Positions 36,263 through 46,028 are shown, counted from the first letter of the stretch. The stretch: 64,000 bases of DNA from Prevotella sp. (GCA_017471245.1 JAFUVB010000041.1:46833-110832), one strand, 5' to 3'. Notes: generated by a model not told the origin, from the sequence alone. Translations and numbers: made by a program.

Positions 36263-36438
36263 AAAACATAAGCTTTTGCACTTCAAAACATCAGCTTTTG
36301 CACTTCAAAACATAAGCTTTTACACTTCAAAACATCAGCTTTTGTACTTCAAAACATAAGCTTTTACACTTCAAAACATCAGCTTTTGTACTTCAAAACA
36401 TCATCTTTTACTGACCAAAAGATAATCTTTTGTATACC
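36263..36438. repeat. 22-bp tandem array (eight units, alternating as 44-bp pairs)
   Basis: AAAAC or AAAAG starts at 36263, 36285, 36307, 36329, 36351, 36373, 36395 and 36417, exactly 22 bp apart. Core: AAAACATMAGCTTTTG followed by a spacer ending ACTTC. The variants ATAAGC and ATCAGC alternate in the first six units, so the array seems to have grown in 44-bp steps. The last two units are degenerate. Confidence 0.93.
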
Positions 36439-36509
36439 ATCTACCGCATGGAATTATTAAGTAATCATAATTCTTGCGCAGCGATTCTTCTTTTTTGATG
36501 AAAAAACAG

Positions 36510-36517
36510 TAACTTTG
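36510..36517 (+). promoter_or_regulatory. -7 element of the DUF2723 gene
   Basis: TAACTTTG matches TAnnTTTG. The predicted start near 36523 lies just before an in-frame ATG at 36526, which supports ATG 36577 as the true start. The -33 box is not clear. Confidence 0.55.
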
Positions 36518-36576
36518 CATGTTGTATGCACGCAAAAGCATCACTTAGGAAGAAATTAAATAAGATTATAGCTATA

Positions 36577-39500
36577 ATGAAACAATTTAGATTAGTGGAC
36601 AATGTGCTGGGCTGGGTGGCTTTCCTCATCGCAGCTTTCGTATATTGTAGCACCATTGAGCCGACAGCCAGCTTCTGGGACTGTCCTGAATTCATCACAA
36701 CTGGTTATAAACTGGAAATCGGACACCCGCCAGGTGCACCGTTCTTCATGCTCACCGCCAACCTGTTCACCCACTTTGTGAGCGACCCTACGCAGGTGGC
36801 ACGCATGGTGAACATGATGAGTGCGCTGCTCTCGGCATCATGTATCATGTTCCTGTTCTGGACAATCACCCACCTCACACGTAAGCTGATATTGAAAGAC
36901 TGGGGCGACATGTCGCTGCAGAAACTCATTGCCATCGAGGCAAGCGGCATGGTGGGCGCACTGATCTACACATTCAGCGACACGTTCTGGTTCAGTGCCG
37001 TGGAAGGCGAAGTGTATGCCTACTCATCAGCACTCACAGCATTGGTGTTTTGGCTCATCCTGAAATGGGAAGACCATGCCGACGAACCGCACAGCGACCG
37101 CTGGCTTGTGCTCATCACATACATCACCGGACTGAGCATCGGCGTTCACCTGCTGAACCTGCTCTGTGTGCCTGCCATCGTGCTGGTGTTCTATTACAAG
37201 CGGTTCCCCAATGCCGATCTGAAAGGCTCGCTCATAGCCCTCGGCATCTCATTCGTGGTGGTTGCCGCCATCCTCTATGGCGTGGTACCCGGCATTATCA
37301 CCGTGGGCGGATGGTTCGAGCTGTTCTTCGTGAACACCCTCCACATGCCTTTCAACACAGGAGAAATCATCTATATCATCCTGTTGGTGTCGGTTGTGAT
37401 CTGGGCAATCTGGGAAACCTATCAGGAGAAACACCTGAAACGGCAGAACATAGCATTCGTGGCAGCTGTGGGCATGCTGGGTATACCGTTCTACGGCTAC
37501 GGCTGGTCGGCAGTGGTAATAGGCATCGTGCTGCTCGCCCTCTTATGGGTGGCCCTGCAATGGAAGCACAAAGAGAAGCTGATTGTCACTCCGCGCATCA
37601 AGAACACCACACTGCTCTGCATGCTGATGCTGATGATAGGCTATTCAAGCTATGCGCTCATCGTAATCCGCTCAGCAGCCAACCCGCCGATGGATCAGAA
37701 CTCTCCGGAGGATATATTTACCTTGGGAAGCTATCTGAGCCGCGACCAATACGGCGACCGACCACTCCTTTACGGTCAGGCATATACCTCGCAGGTGGAA
37801 TTCGACCGTGATGGCGACTACTGCCGCGCACATACCAAGAAGGGCGCTCCTATCTACCAGCGCAAGGAAAAGGCATCGGAAGACGAGAAAGACTCCTACT
37901 TCGTGGTAAGAAACAAGGTGGACTATGTCTATGCACAGAACATGCTGTTCCCCAGAATGCACGATTCGAGCCATGCGGCAGCCTACGAAAGCTGGATGCA
38001 AGGTGCTCCCAGCTGGCTCCCCAACGGCAGCGAAGTGCCTTACGACCGTTGCGGCGAACCCATCATGGTGCAGATGCCGTCGCAGCTGCAGAACATTTTC
38101 TTCTTCCTTTCCTATCAGTGCAACTTCATGTACTGGCGCTATTTCATGTGGAATTTCGCAGGAAGACAGAACGACATACAGGGCAACGGCGAGCTGGAAC
38201 ACGGCAACTGGATCACCGGAATACCGTTTATCGACAACCTGCGATTAGGCGACCAGAGCCTGCTGCCGGATGACCTGAAGAGCAACAAGGGACACAACGT
38301 GTTCTATTGTCTGCCGTTGCTGCTCGGACTGCTGGGTCTTTTCTGGCAGGCATACCGCGGACAGCGAGGCATCAGACAGTTCTGGGTGGTGTTCTTCCTG
38401 TTCTTCATGACCGGTCTTGCCATCGTCATCTACCTCAACCAGACACCTAACCAGCCCCGTGAGCGCGACTATGCCTATGCAGGATCGTTCTATGCCTTTG
38501 CCATCTGGTGCGGCATGGGCGTGGCTGCCATCTACGACACGCTGAAAAAGAAGCTGAAGAACGTGAACGGAACTGCCATCGCCGCAGTGGTGGCAATAGT
38601 AACACTGCTGGTTCCGATACAGATGGCAAGTCAGACTTGGGATGATCACGACCGCTCGGGCCGCTATGTATGCCGCGATTTCGGACAGAACTATCTGATG
38701 TCGATGCAGGATGAAGGCAACCCCATCATATTTACCAACGGCGACAACGACACGTTCCCGCTCTGGTATAACCAGGATGTGGAGGGCGTGCGCACCGATG
38801 CCCGCGTCTGCAACCTCAGCTACCTGCAGACCGACTGGTATATCGACCAGATGTGCCGCCCGGCATACAAGTCTCCGTCAGTACCTATCACATGGCCGCG
38901 ACTCGACTATTGCTCGGGAACAAATGAGTATGTCGAGGTGAATCCGGGCGTGAAAGACCAGCTGCTTGAGTTCTATGAGGAGAATCCAGAGGCTGCACGC
39001 CAGCAGTTTGGCGACAATCCTTTTGAACTGAAGAACATTCTGAAATACTGGGTGCGCTCAAAGAACGACGAAAACCACTTCATCCCCACCGACACTGTTT
39101 ATGTAACCATCGACAAGGAAGCCGTCAGGAAGAGTGGAATGATGCTGGCAAGCGACACGATACCCGATCAGATGGTCATCTCGCTGAAAGGAAAGCGCAC
39201 CTTATATAAGGGCGACCTGATGATGCTTGAGATAATCAGCCAGTGCAACTGGACACGTCCTATCTATGTTGCTGTCACTGTCGGTCAGGACAACTACATG
39301 AACCTGGGTGACAACTTCATACAGGAAGGACTCGCCAACCGCATCACACCGTTCACCACCAAGAACAGCGGCAACAAGAATTTCGACACGGAGCGTGTCT
39401 ACAACAACCTGATGACCCGCTTCAAGTTTGGAGGTGTCGACACAAAAGGCATCTATCTTGATGAAACCGTCATGCGCATGTGCTACACCCACCGCCGCCT

Positions 39501-39912
39501 GTTCGGTCAGCTTGCACTGAATCTCATCTCCGAAGGAAAGAACGACAAGGCCAAGAAGGCTCTTGAATACGCTGAGAAAGTGCTGCCAACCTACAACATT
39601 CCGATGAACTACATGAGCGGAGGCGTGGATATCGCCAAAGCCTATGCTACGCTTGGAATGAAAGACAAGGCACGCAAGGCACTCACAGACATATTCAACA
39701 ATGCCCATCAGTATATGGTCTGGTATACCAATCTCGACAGCAATGTGATGAGAGGATACCAGCAAGACTGCATGCTGAACGTATATATCATGCAGCACTG
39801 CATAGAGGCTGCCGACGCCGTTGACCAGTCATTCGGCGACGAAATGTACAAGAAGCTGAAGGCTGTGGTAGATATCTACCAGGACAAAGGCGGACAGCTG
39901 ATGAGTGAATAG
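36577..39912 (+). CDS. DUF2723-family membrane glycosyltransferase-like protein
   Basis: A 1111-residue protein with about a dozen membrane helices in the first 600 residues and a large soluble C-terminal part. The DUF2723 hallmark (STIEPTASFWDCPEFITTGY and KLEIGHPPGAPFFMLTANLF) resembles the start of protein O-mannosyltransferases of the GT-C type: an acidic residue at the end of the first helix and a conserved GHPPG. The GT-C class uses lipid-linked sugars outside the membrane; a role in protein O-glycosylation is plausible in this phylum but not shown. The C-terminal end contains TPR-like segments. Start 36577 (MKQFRLVDNVLGW) is preferred to 36526. Confidence 0.85.
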   Translation: MKQFRLVDNVLGWVAFLIAAFVYCSTIEPTASFWDCPEFITTGYKLEIGHPPGAPFFMLTANLFTHFVSDPTQVARMVNMMSALLSASCIMFLFWTITHLTRKLILKDWGDMSLQKLIAIEASGMVGALIYTFSDTFWFSAVEGEVYAYSSALTALVFWLILKWEDHADEPHSDRWLVLITYITGLSIGVHLLNLLCVPAIVLVFYYKRFPNADLKGSLIALGISFVVVAAILYGVVPGIITVGGWFELFFVNTLHMPFNTGEIIYIILLVSVVIWAIWETYQEKHLKRQNIAFVAAVGMLGIPFYGYGWSAVVIGIVLLALLWVALQWKHKEKLIVTPRIKNTTLLCMLMLMIGYSSYALIVIRSAANPPMDQNSPEDIFTLGSYLSRDQYGDRPLLYGQAYTSQVEFDRDGDYCRAHTKKGAPIYQRKEKASEDEKDSYFVVRNKVDYVYAQNMLFPRMHDSSHAAAYESWMQGAPSWLPNGSEVPYDRCGEPIMVQMPSQLQNIFFFLSYQCNFMYWRYFMWNFAGRQNDIQGNGELEHGNWITGIPFIDNLRLGDQSLLPDDLKSNKGHNVFYCLPLLLGLLGLFWQAYRGQRGIRQFWVVFFLFFMTGLAIVIYLNQTPNQPRERDYAYAGSFYAFAIWCGMGVAAIYDTLKKKLKNVNGTAIAAVVAIVTLLVPIQMASQTWDDHDRSGRYVCRDFGQNYLMSMQDEGNPIIFTNGDNDTFPLWYNQDVEGVRTDARVCNLSYLQTDWYIDQMCRPAYKSPSVPITWPRLDYCSGTNEYVEVNPGVKDQLLEFYEENPEAARQQFGDNPFELKNILKYWVRSKNDENHFIPTDTVYVTIDKEAVRKSGMMLASDTIPDQMVISLKGKRTLYKGDLMMLEIISQCNWTRPIYVAVTVGQDNYMNLGDNFIQEGLANRITPFTTKNSGNKNFDTERVYNNLMTRFKFGGVDTKGIYLDETVMRMCYTHRRLFGQLALNLISEGKNDKAKKALEYAEKVLPTYNIPMNYMSGGVDIAKAYATLGMKDKARKALTDIFNNAHQYMVWYTNLDSNVMRGYQQDCMLNVYIMQHCIEAADAVDQSFGDEMYKKLKAVVDIYQDKGGQLMSE

Positions 39913-39944
39913 GCAGAACGAAGGTTGATAACAACGCTTTACAC

Positions 39945-40553
39945 ATGATTGAACGCCCAGCCAGATACATCAGGCAGTTCTATCCGCACGCCACTTGGAG
40001 GATGGATCCCGACGAACACGCAGTTTACCTGACATTCGACGACGGTCCCATCCCCGAGTCAACGCCGTTTATCCTGAAGACGCTGGCAGATTTCAATGCC
40101 AAGGCAACATTCTTCATGGTGGGCGAGAATGTGAAGAACTACCCGCAGCTCTACCAGCAGATAGTCGATGCAGGGCATCAAGTGGGCAATCATACGATGA
40201 ATCACTTAGGCAGTTTCAAGCATTGGACAACCACATACGTCATCAATACCTTCCAGGCTAACGAGCTGATTCATGCCCATCTCTTCCGTCCGCCCCATGG
40301 ATGGATGCGCCACAGCGTCTACTATTGGATCAAAAAATACTTCAGGGTAGTGATGTGGGATGTGCTCACACGCGACTATTCCAAGTGGATGACACCCGAA
40401 GACGTGGTGAACAACGTGAAAACGCTTACCCGAAACGGGTCGATCATCACCTTCCACGACTCACTCAAGAGTATTGACAAGCTATACACCGCCTTGCCGG
40501 AATCGCTGCAATGGCTCAAGGATCAAGGATATGAGTTTAAGGTGTTCCCATGA
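39945..40553 (+). CDS. Polysaccharide deacetylase family protein
   Basis: A 202-residue NodB-homology enzyme that removes acetyl groups from a cell-wall or capsule sugar. The metal and catalytic residues are in TFDDGPIPEST (about 28-38) and the His pair in GNHTMNHLG (about 82-90); FRPPHGWMR and SIITFHDS complete the motif set. The protein has no signal peptide, so it is probably cytoplasmic or membrane-associated. It lies 32 bp behind the DUF2723 gene and overlaps queG. Confidence 0.9.
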   Translation: MIERPARYIRQFYPHATWRMDPDEHAVYLTFDDGPIPESTPFILKTLADFNAKATFFMVGENVKNYPQLYQQIVDAGHQVGNHTMNHLGSFKHWTTTYVINTFQANELIHAHLFRPPHGWMRHSVYYWIKKYFRVVMWDVLTRDYSKWMTPEDVVNNVKTLTRNGSIITFHDSLKSIDKLYTALPESLQWLKDQGYEFKVFP

Positions 40554-41637
40554 TATCAAAGCCGAGGCACTGCGCCTCGGCTTTTCTGCATGTGGCATGG
40601 CACGCGCCAATGCCGTAGACGAAGCCACGGCAGCAGGCTTCCGCCAATGGCTGCAACAGGGTAACCAGGCAGAGATGCACTATATGGAGAACCATCTTGA
40701 CAAACGACTCGACCCCCGATTGCTCATGGATGGGCTGAAAACCATTGTCTGCGTGGCGCTAAACTACACACCCTCACAGCGGCTTCCCCACGGAGAATAC
40801 CAGTTGGCTGCCTATGCCTTGGGGCAAGACTACCACGATATCGTGAAGCAAAAACTCCACAATCTGGCATCATTCATTATGCAACCGACGGCAAAAGGGC
40901 AAGTTTCTTCGAATGAAAGCCGGGAATCAATGGCCACAAGCTGTGAATCTAATACCAAATGCAGTGAACCAAAGGCTGAAAGCCATGGATGCACAGCAGG
41001 AAACTATCGTGTTTTCTCCGACAGCGCACCCATATTAGAAAGGTATTGGGCAGTACAGGCAGGTCTGGGATGGATTGGGCGCAACCACCAACTCATCATT
41101 CCTCCGTCAGCACATGGCAAACAGCCGCAAAATGCCAGTGGCAGCATGTTCTTTCTGGGTGAGCTTTTTCTCGACATAGAGCTGGATGAATACGACAAAC
41201 CCATGCCTAACCATTGCGGCACATGCCGGAAATGCATGGATGCCTGCCCCACTGGAGCCTTAGGAAATACGCTGGAGGACAGCCCGGCACCTCATTTTGC
41301 CTCCATGAAATGCCTCTCTTACCAAACGATAGAGAACCGAGGCGACATCCCCCACTCCATTGCTGCCGTGATGGGAGACACCATCTACGGCTGCGACAGG
41401 TGCCAGCAGGCATGCCCGTGGAACCGCTTTGCCATCCCCACCGATGAACCGCTGCTGCAGCCGAAAGAAGAATTGCTGGGGATGACGCGTGAGAAATGGC
41501 ATCGGTTATCCGAGGAAGACTATCGCAAACTGTTCAAGGGAAGTGCCGTGAAACGTGCTAAATACAGTGGATTGATGAGGAATATCCATGCCGTTTCCAC
41601 GGATTCATTCACCCATGGCAATGAACAAGATGAATAA
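40531..41637 (+). CDS. queG: Epoxyqueuosine reductase
   Basis: The last step of queuosine synthesis in tRNA: reduction of epoxyqueuosine with cobalamin and two 4Fe-4S clusters; 368 residues. Visible parts are RLGFSACGMARA near the N-terminus, VQAGLGWIGRNHQLI, and the ferredoxin-like cluster motifs CGTCRKCMDACPTGAL and CDRCQQACPW. A hydrophilic insert of about 40 residues rich in Ser, Glu and Cys (about residues 117-156, starting TAKGQVSSNESRES) interrupts the region between DYHDIVKQKLHNLA and VFSDSAPILERYWA; most family members have only a short loop there. The start overlaps the deacetylase gene by 23 nt. Confidence 0.93.
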   Translation: MSLRCSHDIKAEALRLGFSACGMARANAVDEATAAGFRQWLQQGNQAEMHYMENHLDKRLDPRLLMDGLKTIVCVALNYTPSQRLPHGEYQLAAYALGQDYHDIVKQKLHNLASFIMQPTAKGQVSSNESRESMATSCESNTKCSEPKAESHGCTAGNYRVFSDSAPILERYWAVQAGLGWIGRNHQLIIPPSAHGKQPQNASGSMFFLGELFLDIELDEYDKPMPNHCGTCRKCMDACPTGALGNTLEDSPAPHFASMKCLSYQTIENRGDIPHSIAAVMGDTIYGCDRCQQACPWNRFAIPTDEPLLQPKEELLGMTREKWHRLSEEDYRKLFKGSAVKRAKYSGLMRNIHAVSTDSFTHGNEQDE

Positions 41638-41684
41638 ATGTGATATTTTTCACTAAACCTTTCGATAATTTGTGATTTATTTCG

Positions 41685-41692
41685 TAATTTTG
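41685..41692 (+). promoter_or_regulatory. -7 element of the sugar-acid operon
   Basis: TAATTTTG matches TAnnTTTG, with a predicted start near 41698 and a leader of about 29 nt before ATG 41727. There is no TTTG at 20 bp, so an activator may be needed. Confidence 0.5.
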
Positions 41693-41726
41693 CATCTGTA
41701 TCTAACAAACAAAATATATTGAAAGA

Positions 41727-42419
41727 ATGAAACTCTGGAAAAACGATCAAGAACTTTTCAACATCGCAAGAAATGAGCTATTCACAGCTCTTGTGGGTGA
41801 TGTGCTCGACAAAATGGGATATCTGCATCAGTTTCTTTCACCATCCATCAAGCCGTTAAGGAGCGACATGGTGACCATTGGGCGTGCCATGCCTGTGCTC
41901 GAAGCAGATGTGTTCATGGAAAAAGCTATTGGAACGCAGAATCCACTGATGCAAAAGCCTTTCGGAATTATGTTCGAAGCACTCGACAGTCTGCAGCCCG
42001 ATGAAGTATATATCTGCTCCGGCTCGTCACCTCGTTATGCTTTGTGGGGTGGACTCATGAGTACACGCGCCACAAAACTCGGTGCTGCCGGTGCCGTTGT
42101 TGACGGATTCTCGCGCGATACCCCTGAAATCCTCAAGCTGGGATTCCCCACTTTCTCCATGGGAAGCTATGCTCAAGACCAAGGACCGCGCGGAAAGGTG
42201 ATCGACTACCGCACTTCCATTGAATTCAATGGCATTCGCGTGAACCCTGGCGACATCGTGTTCGGCGACCTCGACGGTGTGATCATCGTGCCGAAAGAGG
42301 CTGTCAACGATGCTTTCGAGGCAGCCATTGAAAAGGCGCGAGGTGAAAAACTGGTGAAGAAAGCGTTGGAAGAAGGCATGAGCACCGTGGAAGCTTTTGC
42401 CAAATTTGGTATCATGTAG
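41727..42419 (+). CDS. RraA-like aldolase/regulator family protein
   Basis: A 230-residue protein of the RraA/HMG-aldolase fold. The pattern GAAGAVVDGFSRDTPEI contains the conserved DGxxRD that binds the substrate and Mg in the aldolases of the family. True RraA of E. coli inhibits RNase E, while many relatives are divalent-metal-dependent class II aldolases or decarboxylases of hydroxy-oxo acids. It is first in an operon of sugar-acid genes, so an aldolase or lyase role is more likely than RNase control. The product of the pathway cannot be told from sequence alone. Confidence 0.82.
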   Translation: MKLWKNDQELFNIARNELFTALVGDVLDKMGYLHQFLSPSIKPLRSDMVTIGRAMPVLEADVFMEKAIGTQNPLMQKPFGIMFEALDSLQPDEVYICSGSSPRYALWGGLMSTRATKLGAAGAVVDGFSRDTPEILKLGFPTFSMGSYAQDQGPRGKVIDYRTSIEFNGIRVNPGDIVFGDLDGVIIVPKEAVNDAFEAAIEKARGEKLVKKALEEGMSTVEAFAKFGIM

Positions 42420-42437
42420 AAGTAAAAATCAAAAAAT

Positions 42438-43181
42438 ATGAATGCGTTTAGAATAGACGGAAAGAAGGCTGTTATCACGGGAGGTGGTAGCGGACTGGGA
42501 TTCGGCATTGCCAAAATATTCGTGGAGGCAGGCGCTGATGTGGTAATCATCGGTCGGAATGAGGAAAAGCTCAAAGCTGCACAGCAGGAACTGGGCAGTC
42601 AGTGCACATACAAGGCTTTTGATGTGACACAGCTTGACAGGATTCCTTCGCTGGTTGAAGAAATCGGAGCTGTGGATATACTGGTTAACTGTGCTGGTGT
42701 TCACCTGAAGAAATGGGCATGGGAGGTCAGCGACGAAGAGTTTCAGAATGTGTTGAATGTGCATGTGATGAGCGTTTTCGCACTCTCACGCGAGGTTGCC
42801 AAAGGAATGGCGGAACGCGGAAGCGGTTCCATCATCCTCATCAGCTCGATGACCGCCATCATGGGCATGAAACAAGTGGTTGCCTACTCCACCGCCAAGT
42901 CGGCAATACTCGGTTTGCAGCGCGCATTGGTTGCCGATTTGTCTGTGAAAGGTGTACGTGTGAACACCATTGCTCCCGGTTGGATCGACACGCCCATGCT
43001 GCACAAGGCCATCGACAATGATGCTCCGCGCAAGGCAAAGATACTCGACCGCATACCTACACGCACCTTCGGCGATCCCGACGATATTGGATATGCCGCT
43101 CTCTATTTGGCTTCGCCTGCTGGAAAATATGTCAACGGTGTGTTCCTGCCTGTGGATGCAGGAGCTGCCGAGGCATTCTAA
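42438..43181 (+). CDS. Short-chain dehydrogenase/reductase (gluconate 5-dehydrogenase-like)
   Basis: A 247-residue SDR with the NAD(P)-binding motif TGGGSGLGFGIA, the NCAG motif (VNCAGVH), and the catalytic Ser-Tyr-Lys in ISSMTAIMGMKQVVAYSTAK. It probably interconverts a sugar acid and its keto form. It lies 18 bp after the RraA-like gene and 46 bp before the transporter gene. Confidence 0.9.
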   Translation: MNAFRIDGKKAVITGGGSGLGFGIAKIFVEAGADVVIIGRNEEKLKAAQQELGSQCTYKAFDVTQLDRIPSLVEEIGAVDILVNCAGVHLKKWAWEVSDEEFQNVLNVHVMSVFALSREVAKGMAERGSGSIILISSMTAIMGMKQVVAYSTAKSAILGLQRALVADLSVKGVRVNTIAPGWIDTPMLHKAIDNDAPRKAKILDRIPTRTFGDPDDIGYAALYLASPAGKYVNGVFLPVDAGAAEAF

Positions 43182-43227
43182 AATGATACGGAGTCTGCCT
43201 TTTCATGGTTAGAAACACCCTCATCCT

Positions 43228-44496
43228 ATGGAAAAGAAAACAAATGTGAGATGGATTGTGGTGGGTTTGCTGTTCTTTGCCACTACCATTAATTATATCG
43301 ATCGCCAGGTTATCGGTTTGTTGAAGCCGTATATACAGGATGATCTTCACTGGAGCGAAACCGATTACGGCTACATTGTGACGTCATTCCAAATCGCCTA
43401 CGCCATCGGTATGCTGGCTTGCGGCCGCCTGTTGGATAAGGTGGGCAGCAAACTGGGCTACTCCATCGCCATCATTGTATGGAGCCTTGGTGCCGTGCTT
43501 CATGCTGCCGTCAAGAGTGTAATGGGATTCGGCGTGGCGCGTGCTGTGCTCGGACTGGGCGAGGCAGGCAATTTTCCCGCAGCCGTAAAAACCATTGCTG
43601 AATGGTTTCCAAAGAAAGATCGTGCCTATGCTACGGGGTTGTTCAACTCCGGATCTACCATCGGAGCCATCATCGCGCCTATTATCGTGGTGGGAATCAC
43701 ACTTCAATGGGGTTGGCGCTGGGCATTCATCATCACGGGATTGTTGGGTTTCGTCTGGGTAATAGCGTGGTGGCTGATCTATAAATCACCTCATGAGAAT
43801 CCCAAGGTGAATGCTGCAGAACTGGCATATATCCTTTCTGATGAGGATAATGGCAGTGAAGACGTGAAAGAATCCGGGGAAAGTGGCGTCACTTGGAGAC
43901 AACTGTTCCGGTTCAAACAGACTTATGCCATCGTATTCTCGCGCTTTGTCACAGACTGGGTGTGGTGGTTCTTCCTCTTCTGGACACCTGATTTCCTGAA
44001 CAAGACACACGGCGTGGATCTCAAAGCCACCGTCTTGCCGCTCATCATCATCTATTTCATGTCGAGCATCGGCGGCATTTATGGCGGGGCTGTGTCGTCG
44101 CGTTTCATCAAAGCAGGGAAAAGCATCGACTTTGCGCGCAAAACCACCATCCTGATCTTCGCTTTGCTGGTGCTTCCGCTCAATGCCGTCCCCTACATTC
44201 ACAACATCTGGATTGTGGTGCTTATCATCGGACTCGCCACATCCACCCATCAGGCATGGGCATCCAACATCTTCACCATCGTGTCGGATGTTTATCCCAA
44301 GCATGTGGTAGCTTCAATGACCGGCATCAGCAGCGTAGGCGGTGCCATCGGAGGTGCTCTTGCATCTTCTTTTGTAGGGTTTATCCTCGAATGGACTGGC
44401 AGCTATGCCACCATCTTCATGATTGCCAGCTGCATGTACCTGTTAGCGTGGCTCACCCTGAAGCTGTTCGTGCCTATCCGCCAAATCAAAATCTGA
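43228..44496 (+). CDS. MFS transporter, hexuronate/sugar-acid type (ExuT-like)
   Basis: A 422-residue major facilitator of the anion:cation symporter family. Twelve membrane helices are visible; the first carries INYIDRQVIGLLKPYIQDDL and the loop GRLLDKVGSKLGY matches the family pattern GxLxDrxGsk. Close relatives import hexuronates, galactarate or glucarate with H+. It shares the operon with the enzymes that would use the imported acid. Confidence 0.9.
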   Translation: MEKKTNVRWIVVGLLFFATTINYIDRQVIGLLKPYIQDDLHWSETDYGYIVTSFQIAYAIGMLACGRLLDKVGSKLGYSIAIIVWSLGAVLHAAVKSVMGFGVARAVLGLGEAGNFPAAVKTIAEWFPKKDRAYATGLFNSGSTIGAIIAPIIVVGITLQWGWRWAFIITGLLGFVWVIAWWLIYKSPHENPKVNAAELAYILSDEDNGSEDVKESGESGVTWRQLFRFKQTYAIVFSRFVTDWVWWFFLFWTPDFLNKTHGVDLKATVLPLIIIYFMSSIGGIYGGAVSSRFIKAGKSIDFARKTTILIFALLVLPLNAVPYIHNIWIVVLIIGLATSTHQAWASNIFTIVSDVYPKHVVASMTGISSVGGAIGGALASSFVGFILEWTGSYATIFMIASCMYLLAWLTLKLFVPIRQIKI

Positions 44497-44503
44497 CTCA
44501 GGA

Positions 44504-44773
44504 ATGAAGAACTACATTCTGCTCAAAGAAACAGACAATGTGGCTGTTCTGCTCAAAGACCTCCACAAAGGTGACGTTATCGAGGTGAACGGCAGACAGA
44601 TTGCATTGCTCTGCGACATCCGGTTCGAGCACAAAGTTGCCATCCGCGACATCGCTGAGGGCGAGAACGTGCTGAAATACGGGCTTCCCATCGGTCATGC
44701 CACACAGCCCATACGCTGCGGTGAGCATGTACACGAACACAACCTGGCATCTAACTATACCATCCAACAATAG
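44504..44773 (+). CDS. SAF-domain small subunit of a split UxaA-type dehydratase
   Basis: An 89-residue protein equal to the N-terminal SAF domain of altronate/galactarate dehydratases (UxaA/GarD): VLLKDLHKGDVIEVNGR, then HKVAIRDIAEGENVLKYGLP and IRCGEHVHEHNLAS. In E. coli this domain and the catalytic domain form one chain of about 500 residues; here the large part is encoded 1.3 kb downstream. A similar split exists in (2R)-sulfolactate sulfo-lyase (SuyA/SuyB). It starts 7 bp after the transporter gene. Confidence 0.85.
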   Translation: MKNYILLKETDNVAVLLKDLHKGDVIEVNGRQIALLCDIRFEHKVAIRDIAEGENVLKYGLPIGHATQPIRCGEHVHEHNLASNYTIQQ

Positions 44774-44812
44774 CAAACGCAGCGTTGAATGGCCATCAAA
44801 CAACAACAGAAT

Positions 44813-45940
44813 ATGTTCATCAAGAAGATTGAAACATGGTGGGTGCGCCGCAACAAGTGCCTCTTCGACGACAAGCGCAAGGGGAAAAGCGCCATGGACT
44901 GGGACGTGCTGGTGCTGAAACTCACCACCGACACCGGCATCGAGGGTATTGCCACCGCACTGGCAGCACGATCGGGCAACGTGACCGAAGCCTATATCAT
45001 GGACAATATTGCTCCCGTTGTGTTGGGGCGTTCACCCTTCGACCGCGAGAAAATATGGCATGAGCTGTGGAATATCGACCGTCACCTGACATTCTTCCCA
45101 GTGTATCTGCCCGGTCCTATCGACGTGGCACTTTGGGATATCTGCGCAAAGGCTGCCGGCTTGCCACTGTATCAGTATCTCGGAGCCTACCGCGAGCAGC
45201 TGCCTGTATATGCCAGCGGACTCTTCCACCCCACAGAACAGGAATACATCGATGAAGCCTTGTACTACAAATCCAAGGGTATCAAATGCTATAAGGTGCA
45301 TCCTTGCGGTCCGTGCGAGATGGATATGCAGATTCATCAGCACCTGCGCGATGCCGTGGGCGATGACTTCATGCTGATGAGCGACCCCGTTGCCGAGTAC
45401 ACACTCGACGAGGCAATCCGCGTGGGAAGGCAGTTGGAACGTCTCAACTATGTATGGTTGGAAGAACCATTCCGCGACTTTGAACTCTATAAATACACTC
45501 AGCTCTGCGAGGCACTCGACCTTCCGATTGCCGCCACCGAGACAACGCGTGGCTGCCATTGGGGTGTTGCACAGGTAATCAACCAGAAAGCTGCCGATAT
45601 AGTTCGTGCCGACGTGTCATGGAAATGCGGTATCACCGGCACCATGAAGATCGCCCATCTTGCAGAAAGCTTCGGAATGAACTGCGAAATCCACACCACG
45701 ACGATGAACTACATGGATATCGTGAACCTTCACGTGTCGTGCGCCATCCGCAACTGCAAGTGGTTTGAGTATTTCGTGCCTGAAGAAGACTTCCAGTTCC
45801 CCATGAAAGGCTGGCTTCCCATTGATGAAAACGGCATCATCACCGTGCCTAAGCAGCCTGGCGTGGGCGTGGAGCTCGACTGGGACGTGATTGAGAACAA
45901 CTGCGTTTCATATAAAAAACTGGAAGACCAGCTCGCTTAA
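44813..45940 (+). CDS. Enolase-superfamily sugar-acid dehydratase (mandelate racemase group)
   Basis: A 375-residue enolase-superfamily protein, probably a dehydratase for an aldonate or aldarate. The barrel shows the catalytic Lys strand KCYKVHP, the metal ligands in MSDPVAEY, WLEEPF and ATETTRG, and a C-terminal His-containing strand (NCEIHTTTMNY). The lid domain at the N-terminus (DWDVLVLKLTTDTGIEGIAT) is normal. I chose ATG 44813 over 44789, since the domain begins right after it and an A-rich stretch precedes it. Which acid it uses is unclear; the gene is between the two parts of a UxaA-like enzyme. Confidence 0.87.
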   Translation: MFIKKIETWWVRRNKCLFDDKRKGKSAMDWDVLVLKLTTDTGIEGIATALAARSGNVTEAYIMDNIAPVVLGRSPFDREKIWHELWNIDRHLTFFPVYLPGPIDVALWDICAKAAGLPLYQYLGAYREQLPVYASGLFHPTEQEYIDEALYYKSKGIKCYKVHPCGPCEMDMQIHQHLRDAVGDDFMLMSDPVAEYTLDEAIRVGRQLERLNYVWLEEPFRDFELYKYTQLCEALDLPIAATETTRGCHWGVAQVINQKAADIVRADVSWKCGITGTMKIAHLAESFGMNCEIHTTTMNYMDIVNLHVSCAIRNCKWFEYFVPEEDFQFPMKGWLPIDENGIITVPKQPGVGVELDWDVIENNCVSYKKLEDQLA

Positions 45941-46028
45941 ACAGTCTTCCGGCGCAGGTTTAACTATCGGAAACGACTGCTTCCATGCGAATGATTGAGT
46001 GTTAGCAAATAAAAGAAAGACAATACAG

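Noticed and set aside
36263-36438. CRISPR array
   Set aside because: The units are only 22 bp, directly joined, with no unique spacers and no cas genes nearby. The same holds for the other periodic arrays.
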